Positions 45,988-56,594 of a stretch of DNA of 64,000 nt are shown here, piece after piece. Made by a program: the position numbers and the translations under genes. The notes below the pieces were generated by a model. It was not told where the DNA came from, did no database searches, and saw only the letters and a program-made list of their open reading frames with translations. Every line of letters begins with the position of its first letter. Within the stretch, counting starts at the first letter, position 1. Source of the stretch: Haemaphysalis longicornis. Its lineage: Eukaryota; Arthropoda; Arachnida; Ixodida; Ixodidae. Location: contig CM023448.1 of assembly GCA_013339765.2 (NCBI GenBank), positions 194,844,409 to 194,908,408 of the forward strand, read 5' to 3'.

Positions 45988-46554
45988 ATGTTCGAGAGCA
46001 GTTTATTTTTGAAAGTTCTTGACTCTTTGTCCTTGCTTTTTTTTTTTCGAAGTACCATATATCACGCGAAATCAACTCCAGTAAACAGAAATTTAACAAG
46101 AACAAAAGATACCCGTAATGTCGCTGTGGTCCTAAACAAAAGCACCTTTAAAAGTGGCATCCCTATGTATAAAGTTTCTTTTCTTGGCGTTGATAAGAGC
46201 CATGATATGCGTCCTTTTGCTGACGAGGAAGGCATTTCGGCTGGTACCTCGGCAGCGAACCTTTCACACTTCACTAAATCACATGCGCCGTTCTCTTCGT
46301 CATCGTCAGCTCTACTGCTTTTGCTTCTGGCACGCTCGTACGACTCTAAGCCTCAGCAATGTCACAGCACTATTCATAAAGAAACGGTCGTTTTCTGGGG
46401 CAGAAAGTTTTCCCGTGACCAGCTCGAGTGCGTTGCCCCGATTTTGTTTCGTTTTTCATTGCTCTCTCCTTTCCATTTCCACGCAAATGTCACAAAGAAA
46501 CCAAAGGAAATCCTAGAGTCAACGAGCTTCATTAAACGACCCCGGATTCCTTGA
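45988..46554 (+). CDS. Hypothetical 188-residue frame, doubtful
   Basis: From ATG at 45988 this is the longest ATG-started frame outside the repeats on this side of the window. The N-terminus is hydrophobic (FLKVLDSLSLLFFF) and could act as a signal anchor, but part of it comes from a T-run at 46038-46049. The middle has SSSSSALLLLLLARS, which is low-complexity. No family motif is recognised. A second frame of 120 codons overlaps it on the same strand, typical of biased non-coding sequence. I list it only because of its length. No promoter, splice site or poly-A signal supports it. Confidence 0.15.
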   Translation: MFESSLFLKVLDSLSLLFFFRSTIYHAKSTPVNRNLTRTKDTRNVAVVLNKSTFKSGIPMYKVSFLGVDKSHDMRPFADEEGISAGTSAANLSHFTKSHAPFSSSSSALLLLLLARSYDSKPQQCHSTIHKETVVFWGRKFSRDQLECVAPILFRFSLLSPFHFHANVTKKPKEILESTSFIKRPRIP

Positions 46555-47510
46555 ATGGTTCCTCTTTCATCGCCCTGATCATGCATTCCCATCCCGCTGC
46601 CCAACAGAAAAGTTCATTCACCGAGAAATGATTCCCGTCGTCTCGGGAGATGCCAAGGAAAGAAGTCGTACCGAAACTACATTTTATTTCTCCCGCCAGA
46701 GTTGCCGCAACAAGGGTTGAGACGGCGCGCAGAGGTGAATGCCGGGAGCAATCTAATCAGGCGATTAGAGGATAAACTCTTCGGGATTAATGTATACGCC
46801 CCGGGCAAACTGAGGACGGTCCGCGGGGCCTGAGCCCCGCTCCGTCCCGCTATCTCGCGCACCTCGTATAAACCGCCCACCGGCTGAATGATGATTGCAG
46901 AGGGCGCTTGGGAGGACGCGACAAAAGGCCAAGATAAACGACTTCATTGCTATGTGTCGAAAGACAGGAGAATAAAAGAGCCCCGACGATCGTTTATAGT
47001 CCGGCGGCGGGCGCCCGACGCTGTCGGCCAGAGACAGTGGGCCGCGCGGGCGGATTTCTCGTTTGCGCAGCCACGACCGCCGCTGACAGCCGAAACGCGG
47101 GGCCAGCAGCAGACGCAGCCCCGTAACCTGCAACGAGTTTAGAGACTGTATTCATGCCCAAAATACATTCTCGATCGGCGATAGTGGAACCCAACGGCGC
47201 CATCTACGCCGTGTCAATCCTGGGCGCACATGAAGCATACGCGCCGAGAGCGGCCGACTCGGCGTTTGGCCGAAGAAACTCGTTCCTCCGCTGCTGTGTC
47301 GTAACCGAGACTCCGTGAATACGGCGAACACCCGGCTGGCGTCGGCGGAAAAATCTGCGCATTTCGGTTGCCTGAGAAATGCGTGACGCCGTTCCCCAAA
47401 TCCTAGTTTGCCCTTCCACAGAGCCCGGCACTTTCTTTTCCACATCTAAGTTTCGATACGCGACTCCAGAATATATTTCCGATTTGAGCCGCCAAGAGAA
47501 TTGCCTCCTG
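46555..47510. other. CpG-rich unannotated stretch
   Basis: The segment 46700-47440 is GC-rich and has overlapping frames of up to 122 codons on both strands with no motif. It lies upstream of a TATA-like site at 47511-47520. Confidence 0.35.
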
Positions 47511-47560
47511 CTATAAATATCAGCCGTGCTTATGTCATCCAGTAGACGTGTGCGTTCTTC
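47511..47560 (+). promoter_or_regulatory. Possible TATA-type core promoter
   Basis: CTATAAATAT at 47511-47520 is followed about 28 bases later by CCAGTAG, close to the arthropod initiator TCAGT. The spacing suits a TATA/initiator pair. No ORF of interest follows, so this may be chance. Confidence 0.2.
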
Positions 47561-49523
47561 GTAATCACGATATCTGCAATAGCAGCCTATAGATATATGT
47601 GCAATATAGGTTTAAGCAACAACAAAAAAAGAGAGAACGCATAAACAAAGTACAAAACTACTATATGAAGTTGCTGCAATGCCGTTCTGAACATCTGCTG
47701 TAACCTCCGTAACCTCTTCACCCCGGAAGGATAAACTTATATTTGCTGCATTTCTGCAGCCACTCATGCGTCATATCCTGTTTTCCCAATTTAACGGCTT
47801 GTGACAATGGTGCTTACTTCAGAATTGCCTCATTTTATATCTACGTAATATAAAATGACCCGACAGCCTACCCATATTCTCGCTCCTTTCCTATTGAATA
47901 AATAAGTGAATAATAAATGAATGAATAACTGCATGAATTATTGATTAGAGGAACCCTGCTTTCCGTTAAAAGACATTTATTTCATGCATTAGCAAGTTAC
48001 ATGAGCTGATTTTCTTCAGTCGTTTTTCACTGCCGGCACCTATTGGGCCCTGCGGATAGGATATTTTATCTAGAGAGTGCAGACGTGAGCTGAAACTGCG
48101 GCCTGGCCCCCGCAACGTCCTATGAAGGCGGGATACTCCCGTACCCTGGATGTTAGGTAAAAACGTATGTTGCCTATCTTTTTTTATGTCCACACTTCGG
48201 CGCCCGAATGTGTTTGCCCTAGACTGAGTGTCGATGTGCTAAATTCAATATTTTAATCTAAATCATTATTACTACCCGCCAGCTTTCAAATCAACTGCAT
48301 TGTCCTGAATTAACGCACCATGGTCTACATGAAGTCCTTCCAAACATGTTCGCTCGATATTTTCCGCAACTTACGGGCTTTGTTTGACAGTGATAGAAGT
48401 CCTGATTATTCCAAAGAAAATCCTACTCGACAACAAGACTTCTTCACAGAGGGATGAAAATAACGCCTGCGGTCCCTCTCCCCTTTAGTCGCCGTTGATT
48501 ACGCACTAGGGTCCAGGGGCGACCGACAGGAAGGACACAAGGAAGGCGACTGGTGGGCAGCTTGGTCATTGTGCTAAACGGCTTGTTATAGGTGCGAGCG
48601 TAAACGACGCCGACAACTCAGTATGCACCATGCGGCATTATCGTCCACGCCGATTTTACCCGCCAGGATGCCTGCACCAGGAATTTGCATCATAGGCAAC
48701 ACACAAGTGTCGCTACGGCTAGCGCCACCTTACTGTGTACTTCTCACCTGGCTCAGTCCTCCTTGGATGCCGCTGTGGTCTCTCTGAAAAGCTGTCGTCT
48801 CGTTTCACCGCCCTTTTCCAAAAGAGAAATGGTTACTCCTGCGATCTCAGGAATAGTTCTGCTCATGACCTCGCCGTAATCCCTGCACTCACGTGGCAAC
48901 TTTCCCACGTCTCACGCTGGAGCCCTACCAAAATTCCCGCTACCACACAGTTAACCGCTCGGCTGCTGCCGTCACTTCTCTCAAAGCGGGACCTAAGCCA
49001 CCGAGGGTCCTGTCACGGCTTTTTGCCCATTGGTCTAAGACCTGGAGGACGAGGCTGGAATTGGCGGCCTAAACAGCCGTGTCCAACCCCCTGAGTAGGT
49101 ACACGCCACTCAGGTGAGCGGGAACCAAGCCTGCATGTAGGCTCACCGAAGGAGAAGACGACGATGCTAGGAGGTGGTCTGGCGCTCACTGCTCCTGAGA
49201 TTTTGGAGGTTGCTTCAGCTGCTGCCGCGTTTTTCTTGCAGAATTTGTAAATAGTTACTATGATGCTACACCCCAATACATATACCTTTCGTTTGTCCGC
49301 GCACACATTATATAGGTTTGAAATGTGTGCAGTCCACTTAATTTAGCCATGGGGACCTGCTGTGTCGTCATAGCTGAAGTACTGAAGTCGGTTCACGGTT
49401 TTAGATGCGAGTGCATCTCATTCACTCGCCTTGTCCATGCAGCGTCGTCGGCGTTGTTGTCGTCCGCCCCTCCCCATTCTCCTCGCCGCGCGAGCTGCGC
49501 TCTCCGCCGCTCACCCCCTCTCT
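47561..49523. other. Unannotated stretch
   Basis: No family is recognised in frames of up to 119 codons (for example 48735-49094). A GAATAA-rich AT tract lies at about 47895-47935. No RNA gene seen. Confidence 0.35.
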
Positions 49524-49650
49524 CGCGAGGGGCATTGGATTCGAATGGATTGACTTGGCTTGGCTTGGATTGGATTTGGATTCAATTGGATTAAAGTGGA
49601 TTGTGTTGGATTGTGTTGCGTCATAGCCGCGGCAGACACACTGGCGCCGG
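49524..49650. repeat. TTGGA-rich dispersed repeat, copy 2
   Basis: Same segment order as 44205-44387 with fewer TTGGA units: GCGAGGGGCATTGGATTC, TTGGCTTGGCTTGG, AAAGTGGATTGTG, TTGCGTCATAGCCGCGGCA, GGCGCCGG. A TATAAAA motif lies just downstream at about 49676. Confidence 0.8.
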
Positions 49651-50574
49651 CGCGTCCCCTCACCGTTATGCGCGCTATAAAACGCGGTGCCTGCGTCGCT
49701 CCGCTCCATCGTTCCAGCGCCGTTCCTCCGCTGTCCAACGCTGCAACGTGAACCCCCTATGCGTCGCATCTACACAGGGGTTCCCGCGAGGGGAGGTGGG
49801 AGTTTTTTTCCTTTGGGTTTTATATTGTCTTAAAAAAAACTCACAAAGAGTAGCCTGGGCGTTGCAGTTTTTAATTTGGTATGCTAATTAGACTATGATT
49901 AGAACTGACTTCACTAGGTATTCAACGCCGCCGCTATCGACGCAGCGTCCTTCGAGCACCCTAAACATGCTAACAAAGGTGCCAACTTGGAAAGCGGTAG
50001 GTGACTCGGCTGGTTCATACGCTTTCGTGCCCTTCCGAAGGTACACGAGGAGAGGCCTGGAAGTGCTTCGAAGATGTTCGGGTTATTAAAGAAGAGGCCG
50101 AATGCAAGCTAGAAAGCAGTGTTTCGGAGCACTTGTGCGGACAGGAAAACGACCAGTCGGATTTGAAGCACAGCCGTTAGACCTTTTGTCGTATATTTGA
50201 ACAAGGTGAGGGCACGAATAAACCCATGAACAAGGCGAACTATCACTGGCAGGCTTGCCCGTGGGTGAGGCAAAAACACTGAAGTCATGATAGGTGTTTC
50301 GATATAGTGGTCAATCACGCGTCAACCACGAGCTGAAAAGCTAATATAGAGTTAGCTGTACCTGATAAAATGGTCACAAAATTTCTTCAGCGCTTTTGCG
50401 AAAGGGTCAGTCCTGTTTTAGCTTAGTTTTTTTAAGACGCGTAAAACAGATAATTGCTTCCGCCTTCTATGCTTCGTCATATTCAGTCCTTATGCGCAAA
50501 CATCATCTGCAATATATCCAGCCGATTTTTGACGTCTTCAGGCCCATTATTCTGCTCCCGACAGATTACAGGAT
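49651..50574. other. Unannotated stretch
   Basis: A TATAAAA at about 49676 in CpG-rich context is the only regulatory-like sequence. No gene recognised. Confidence 0.3.
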
Positions 50575-50745
50575 CCCAGCCAGATCCTGTCCCGGCTTTT
50601 CGAGACAGCCCTCCGTGGGGGAGTGGGTTCCGGGCGTGCGATATCCTGTCCCGTCTCGTCGAGACCGCCCTCCGGGATCGCTCCGGCGTCGAGACAGCCC
50701 TCTGGCTTCAGGTGTCGCTCGACAATTACCAACTTACATATAATG
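50575..50745. repeat. Imperfect short tandem repeat
   Basis: Three degenerate units share TCCTGTCCCG or GGCG, CGAGAC and GCCCTC (about 50587, 50647 and 50690). Coding content unknown. Confidence 0.45.
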
Positions 50746-51007
50746 AGGATAGCCTGTGAGGCGGCGACGATTGACATTCCTTCTTTGGCGGTTCTTTCGC
50801 TCGACCGCATCAACCAGGCAGATAACGCCTCTCTATGGTCTCGCCTCCGTCAGTGGGAGACTGGAACGCAACTCTGGAGCGGATGAAAACTGGAATAAGA
50901 AACAGACTACCAATACTACCATTTCGACGAGGGCGGGGGGGGGGGAGAGATTGGATTGGATGGGAAAAACATTTATTGTGCCTGCGGTTGAAGTCCAAGT
51001 TAAGACT

Positions 51008-51957
51008 TCAGACTTGGCCAGTGTCGTCCTCGCTGTCGCCACCAAGGTTAGAGGCCCCCCGCCCGTTCCCGGGCTGCGAAGTCTCCTGCCTGGCCAACGC
51101 CACGATGACCCGCTGGACGGCCTCGAGTTGGAGGTCTTGGTTGTCAGATCGCTTAGCCTCTTCAAAGGCGGGCGGAAGTCTTCCTGATGTAGAATCTTCT
51201 GGGAAGTTCAGACAGTCCCAGACGATGTGCTCAAGAGTCGCGGGGGCGTTGCGACACACCCTGCACGTACCGTCGGGGTGTGCCTCCGGGAAAATCTTGT
51301 GCATGAAAGCCGGGCTCATGACCGTTCGTGTTTGGAGCTGCCTGTATATGACTGCGTGCTCCCTGCTCAGCCCTTTACAAGGCGGCTGGAGCGCGCGTCG
51401 GGCGAGCCGATAGGCCTTGGTTATCTCGTTGAAGCTGGTCATTCGGTCTCTTGTACTGAACCACAAGTGATCACCGCTTGACCCGGCGCGGTCTGTTAGT
51501 TCGCGCGCGCGGGCGTGTGCGGTTTCGTTATGGTTGGCGTTGGTGTCCGACACTTCCCCTGCGTGTGCCGGAAACCACTTTATTCTTGCCCTTTCCCGGT
51601 GTCTCGGTATCTCGTTTAAAATCTTCGTCGCAGCAGCAGAGACGCTGCCTCGGGCAAAGTTCCTGATTGCCTGCCGCGAATCGCTGAGGACAGTGCGGCA
51701 GCCCGGTCTTTGATGGCCAGTGCGATGACCACCTCTTCGGCCTCTTCGGATGTACTGCTCGCCGTGCTGGCCGCCGCTCTGATGCTGCCCCCAGCATCGA
51801 TGACGACCACGGCGAATCCTCTTCTGCTCGCATATCCGGCAGCATCCACGTAACGGCCGCCCGCGTCGCCGGCGTGCAGGTCCGCCAGCGCCTTGGCCCT
51901 CGCCTTGCGTCTGCCTTCATTGTATTCGGGGTGCACGTTGCGCGGGATAGTGTCCAC
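51008..51957 (-). pseudogene. LINE RNase H and terminal zinc finger
   Basis: Two frames. The first (51616-51957) covers RNase H (RYVDAAGYASRRGFAVVVID, then SEEAEEVVIALAI and a ALSSAIRGRQ stretch where D-S is expected). The second (51008-51553) includes HNETAHARARELTDRAG of the RNase H end, followed by a CCHC finger CRVCRNAPATLEHIVWDC and an acidic C-terminus. A frameshift separates them near 51600. The Asn-Glu-x-Ala-His motif is present. The stop at 51008 is followed by the 3' UTR. Confidence 0.85.
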
Positions 51958-53311
51958 GCGAATTTTGCTCCTGATCTCGTCCGGGACGGGCGTCTTGCTC
52001 CTTGTTGTTCGTGATATCGTATTCCAAGCTTCTCCAGGATTCTCCTACCGGGCTTGGTCATGGAAAGCCTCTCCAGCTGGGCAATCCTCTGAGCCTCGGC
52101 GATTTCGTCGAGGGTGTTGTGGATGCCCAGAGTGTACAACCTCTCCGTGCTGGTGGATTCGGGAACTCCGATGGCCGTCTTGTATGCCCTTCGGATGACT
52201 ACGTCAAGCTTGTTCGTTTCGTCCCTCTTCCATTTGTGGAAGGCGGCCACGTATGGGATGTGGCTGAGGATGAAAGAGTGCACGAGCCTCGTGAGGTTCT
52301 CCTCGCGAAGTCCCCTCCGTCTGTTCGACACTCTTCTCGTTAGTCTGATGGCGTTGGCCGCCTTGCCGACGACCCTTTTTGTCACTGTTTTCCCGTTGCC
52401 TCCGTGCTCGTTATTTAAGCATTCCCAGAATACGCCCGCTGAAGCGCCTCTTCTACTCGAGCGTCGCTGCCGCCCTCGACCCACAGCGTGATGTCGTCGG
52501 CATATATGGTGTGCCCGACGTGCTCCACCTCTGCGAGTCTACTAGCGACCTCGATCATGACTACGTTGAATAGGAGCGGCGAGATCACCGACCCTTGAGG
52601 GGTGCCTCGGCTGCCGTTCTCTTTGGCGTCCGTTGCGAGATCCCCCGTAACGATTTCTGCCGTTCAGCCCGTGAGAAAGCTCCCTATGTACTCGTGGGTC
52701 CGCTTGCCCATGTTCAACTTAGCGACTTGGCTCAGGATCGCCGAGTGGTTGACATTGTCGAAGGCCCCCTGTAGATCCAGGCCCATGACGGCCCTTGAGT
52801 CTCGGGTGTCCCTGTCGACAATGAGGTGCTTCAGTTGTATCATGGCGTCCTGCGTGCACAAGTGCTGCCGGAATCCGATCATACTGTCGGGATAAAGGTC
52901 GTTGTTTTCGAGATATTCTTGCCAGCGCGCTAGTAGGACGCGCTCCAGTACCTTGCCTACGCAGGATGTGAGCGATATTGGACGGAGGTTGTCCGTGTTC
53001 GGCGGCTTTCCCAACTTGGGTATCAGGATCATCTTAGAATGTTTCCACTCCTTCGGTACGACTCCCGACCTCCAGCACTCGTTGAAGTATTTCGTGAGGG
53101 CTACAATCGAGCGGTCATTGAGGTTCTTGAGTGCTCCGTTCGGCACGCGGTCAGGACCCGGAGCCGATCTGTTGTTAAGCTCTTGCAGAGCCGTCCGCAC
53201 TTCCTCGACGTCGATGTCTCTGTCCAACCTGTCGTTTGGGCTTCCAAAGTAATCTCTGTGGGTGACTTTCTGCGTGGAGGGGATGTATTTCTCCAGAAGT
53301 TTCTTCTTCAC
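51958..53311 (-). pseudogene. LINE reverse transcriptase
   Basis: The frame 53311-52664 carries the N-terminal RT blocks: SAPGPDRVPNGALKNLND, PKEWKHSKMILIPKLG, NLRPISLTSCVGKVLERV, MIGFRQHLCTQDAM and AVMGLDLQGAFDNVNHS. It ends at a stop (TGA at 52664-52666) just where a residue of the FLTGRT-like segment should be. After the stop the frame resumes with TPQGSVISPLLFN, and the catalytic box is at about 52500 (TIYADDITLW). The linker after RT (LTRRVSNRRRGLREENLTRLVHSF) follows in the frame 52484-51528. All catalytic residues are present; one stop and at least one frameshift break it. Confidence 0.88.
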
Positions 53312-53444
53312 CGCATCCTCGCCTCTTTCCTTGATTTCCGCGTGTAGGATCTTTGCAAGCCTATCCCTCTGATGAGACTTGGTCTTCGTCTCATCCAGTA
53401 GGTGCCGGAACAGGTGTTAGGTCCTGCTGTTGTGGAGTTGGCCG

Positions 53445-54476
53445 TCAGCAGCGTTGCAGAGCTCGTTCCATTTCTGGTTGTTGAGCGCGTGGCAGATCTT
53501 GCGATTCAGACCGGCGATCTTCTTCCGCAGCCCTCTGTTGAGCCTTTGCTTCTTCCATCGCTCTTGTAGAGATCGCTTCGCCTGGATTAGATGGACTAGC
53601 CTGCTGTCCATGCTGTCGACTTGAACATCCGTCTCGATTTCTCTCGTGGCCATCTTCACTTCCCTGGTAACGTTTTTTCACCCAGGCGACGATGTCTTGG
53701 ATGTGTTCGTTTTCGTCTGCGGCCTCGTTTCTTTGCCTTCTGAAGGCTTCCCAGTCGACCCATTTGTGCTTTCGTGCCTGAGGTGCGCTGGCTCCACTCA
53801 GTCGCACTGTAGTTTCCACAATCATGTGATCACTTCCACGGTCCAGTCTGCTGTTCTTCCACTCTACGTCCTCCGCCACGATGTTCTTGACAAAGGTGAG
53901 GTCGGGGGTTGTGTCTCTGGACACCGAGTTGCCCGTTCTCGTCGGGTTGGCAGGATCCGTGACGAGGACGTACCCATTGTCGAGCGCATCCTGCGCCAGG
54001 TTTCTGCCTTTGGCGTTGCTCTTGACGTAACCCCAGGACTGGACCATGGCGTTGAAATCGCCGCATACCAGTAGCTTGTAGCAGCCTGCCTGTGCACTGG
54101 CCTTGTGTAGAATCTCCCTGAAGCGCTGCCTGCGTTTACTGGGGTTGCTGTAAACGTTGAGGATATAAATACTTTACTTTCTTTTCTTGCCTACCACCAC
54201 TTCCGCAAAGACGTGATCAATTGTAAGGTTCGTGAGATTAAGCTACAGCATTGTGTGCTCCTCCCTGGCCATGACGCATAGTCCCCGGCTGTTGTCGTCG
54301 GTAGACCATAGCGCTCTGTAGCCATGTAGGGGGCGACGCACTGTTAAAGTTTCTTGGAGTAGGATTATGTCTGGTTTCCGGTCGCTGCTCTCGATGTGTT
54401 GCAGTAGAACTGCCCACTTCCTGTCCAGGCCACGGCAATTCCACTTCCAAACGACTATTGTTGTTTCTGGGGCCAT
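53445..54476 (-). pseudogene. LINE AP-like endonuclease
   Basis: ORF2 starts with MAPETTIVVWKWNCRGLDRK at 54476, the N-terminal asparagine segment of AP-like endonucleases (WNCRG), then ILLQETLT with the catalytic Glu. A stop at about 54243 and a shift lead to a second frame from 54047 down (LDNGYVLVTDPANPTRTG, SRDTTPDLTFVKNI, RGSDHMIVETTV) with the C-terminal Asp and Ser-Asp-His motifs. This nicks the target DNA for reverse transcription. The frames need to be joined across a region without a good frame (54047-54243). Confidence 0.8.
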
Positions 54477-54478
54477 GA

Positions 54479-56214
54479 CTAGTCTGTACCGGTAATGCCG
54501 CCCTGCGCCGTCGTGCGTGGGTCCTGGTGTTGGGATAAGGCCTCATAGCTTAGAGTGTGTTGGATGGCTCCCTCGATCTTCAAGAACCGTTCGTGGTCTA
54601 TCCTGCTTTTTTCGGCGATGGCCGACTCGAGCGAGTCGATCATTTTTTTCATCCTCGATTCGAACATTCGCTCCATCCTCTTTTCTAGCTTGCTCAACCT
54701 GTCCTCTATTCGAGCTTTGTTGCTGCTAATTTCTTTGGTGCCACGTTTTTCCGTGATCCTCTTCTTTAGTGCCGGTTCTTTGAGTTCCTGGGCATCATCG
54801 ACAGTTTCCATTGGCTGCCCCTTAGGCAGAGACTCAGACGTGTTGGTCGAAGGGCCCGGGGCGGTGTCGTTGCCCCTAGCCTCCGCCAGACATTGTAGGC
54901 TCTTCTTCAATTCATCTACCATTCTTCTCAATTCCTTGTTTTCCTCGCGAAGAGCCTCTATCATTTCGTGCTCCTTGCTTTGCGTGTGTGTTTCTTGGTT
55001 GCGTTGCCGCTGGCCTTTCTGGTGCTCTTGGCCGCATCCGCCCAGCTTACGCGGTCCTTTGACGGGGTCTTCCTTTCCGGGAGGTGCTGGGACTCCGACT
55101 CTGACGGCGCAAGATGCCGCCGTTGGATGGCGACCGACTCATAGAAGTCGAGTGGCTCCTCGAATGGGATCTTGGTTTGCGTGCGGAGCCCAGTATTGGG
55201 AAGTCGCTTTCCCATGGCAGCTGGCTCTCTTCTACCGAAGCGTAACGCCGCTCCCATTGTCTTTTCCTGACGACATATGGCGTCTTGTAGCGTGCCTTGC
55301 AGGCCTTATCACCCGTAACGTGGCCGCCGCCGCATAGCTTGCATCTTGGCCAGCATGGATGCTGTTCCTTTGGGTTGAGTTTGCCACATCCCAGGCATCT
55401 TCTTTCATTCGGGGTGGGACACACGTCTTTTCGATGATCAACGCGTCCGCACTGATGACAGACATCCACCTGCTTGCGATAGAGAGAGCATCTTAGCAAT
55501 GCCGATCCTCACGTAATTCAGAACCTTCGCGCCCTTGAAAACGACGATGACCGTTGTCATTTCACCGATTCTCTTGGCTCCTTGGGCTAGCGGATTACGC
55601 TTGTTGACTACGCGCTCGCAAATGTTGTCGGAGGTCTCGCTGATCGGGATTCCTCTGATGACTCCCTTGACCGTATCGTGCGGCGCAGTTCTGTAGGCCC
55701 ACACTTCATGCTTCTTTTCCCGTATGGCGATTTCTTTGATCTGGCTGTACCGGGTGGCTCGTTCCTCCTCTGAGGTGTAGATCACAGCAATGTTTTGGTG
55801 AGCATTTACACAGAGGATGTCCTCGTACTCAGCTTCCTTGGTGGTACCGGCCGCTGCATGTACGGCCGCAGTCAATTCCACTATGCCTAGCTTGGCCAAG
55901 TTGATACCTCCTCGAGGTCTCAAGACGATCTTGATGGTATCCCTTGGCAGCGCTGGCATTCTTGTAGCCTTGATCGCCGAAGATCTTGTTTTCCGGGCGC
56001 TAGCCGCTGCCTGCTTAGCTGCGGCTGCGTCTTTGCTCGTCCGCGACGGGGTTTCTTGTTGGCGACTTCGAGCGAGACGCACACTCGCCATTTTCCATCC
56101 TGCTTCTTGCATTTCTTCGGGTGAAATGTCCTCGCCCTCCACTCGCACACTCATTTTTCCAAAGTCCCTGATGGACGGAGTGGACGGCTCCATCTCGGCG
56201 TATAAACTTGCCAT
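54479..56214 (-). pseudogene. LINE ORF1 (Gag-like: three zinc knuckles, coiled coil)
   Basis: ATG at 56214. The first frame (to 55438) has a basic Ala/Arg-rich N-terminus and an RNA-binding-like region (TIKIVLRPRGGINLAKL, HDTVKGVIRGIPI). The second (55499-55047) has three knuckles: CHQCGRVDHRKDVC, CLGCGKLNPKEQHPC and CKLCGGGHVTGDKAC, followed by Arg/Ser repeats (SRSHSTSMSRSPS). RVSWADAAK is in the third frame, and the last frame (54964-54479) is a coiled coil (MIEALREENKELRRMVDEL, then SKLEKRMERMF). Three frameshifts are needed to join these. The Arg/Ser segment resembles SR-type RNA-binding tails. Confidence 0.85.
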
Positions 56215-56250
56215 CTTGCGGGGTCGAGATGGCCTCAGCTGATGTAGCGC

Positions 56251-56594
56251 TGGGCCTACCCTCGGCGACCACGCCTAAGCTTTGTGGCCTCACGCCGGTG
56301 AAAAGTCGAATAGTCTGATAAATCGACTTGCCTTTGATGCTGTTGGTATCAATCGATGCCGTGTGCTTTCACGAACCCATTGGTGAGCACGAATCAAGGC
56401 TTAGAACTAATGGGCATTGCTAATTTGTCATTAGAAACGGAGCCGATGTGAAGCGCGTCCGCTCTCGCTATATCTTCGTCTTCCTCCTCGGGGGAAGATG
56501 AGGACGGGGCTAGGGGCGAATGCAGAAACGGAGAAAGGGGCATACTTGTGAGGCTTAACCGCACCGCCCTTCACTGAAACTGTTACCCTAAATT
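56251..56594. other. Flank between LINE and TTAA element
   Basis: May include the 5' end of the LINE; otherwise nothing is recognised. Confidence 0.35.

Larger units (their letters stand above)
50947..56250 (-). mobile_element. Near-full-length I/R1-like LINE
   Basis: Reads leftwards: a short 5' region, ORF1 (56214 to 54479), ORF2 (54476 to about 51008) and a short 3' UTR with AATAAATG, ending in CCAATCCAATCTCTCCCCC next to the G-run at 50931-50946 (C on the element strand). ORF1 stop (TAG, 54479-54481) and ORF2 ATG (54474-54476) are two bases apart, suggesting translation reinitiation in the living element. Several frameshifts and stops inactivate it, but every domain is represented. The 5' end is approximate. 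No target-site duplication was found. Confidence 0.88.
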
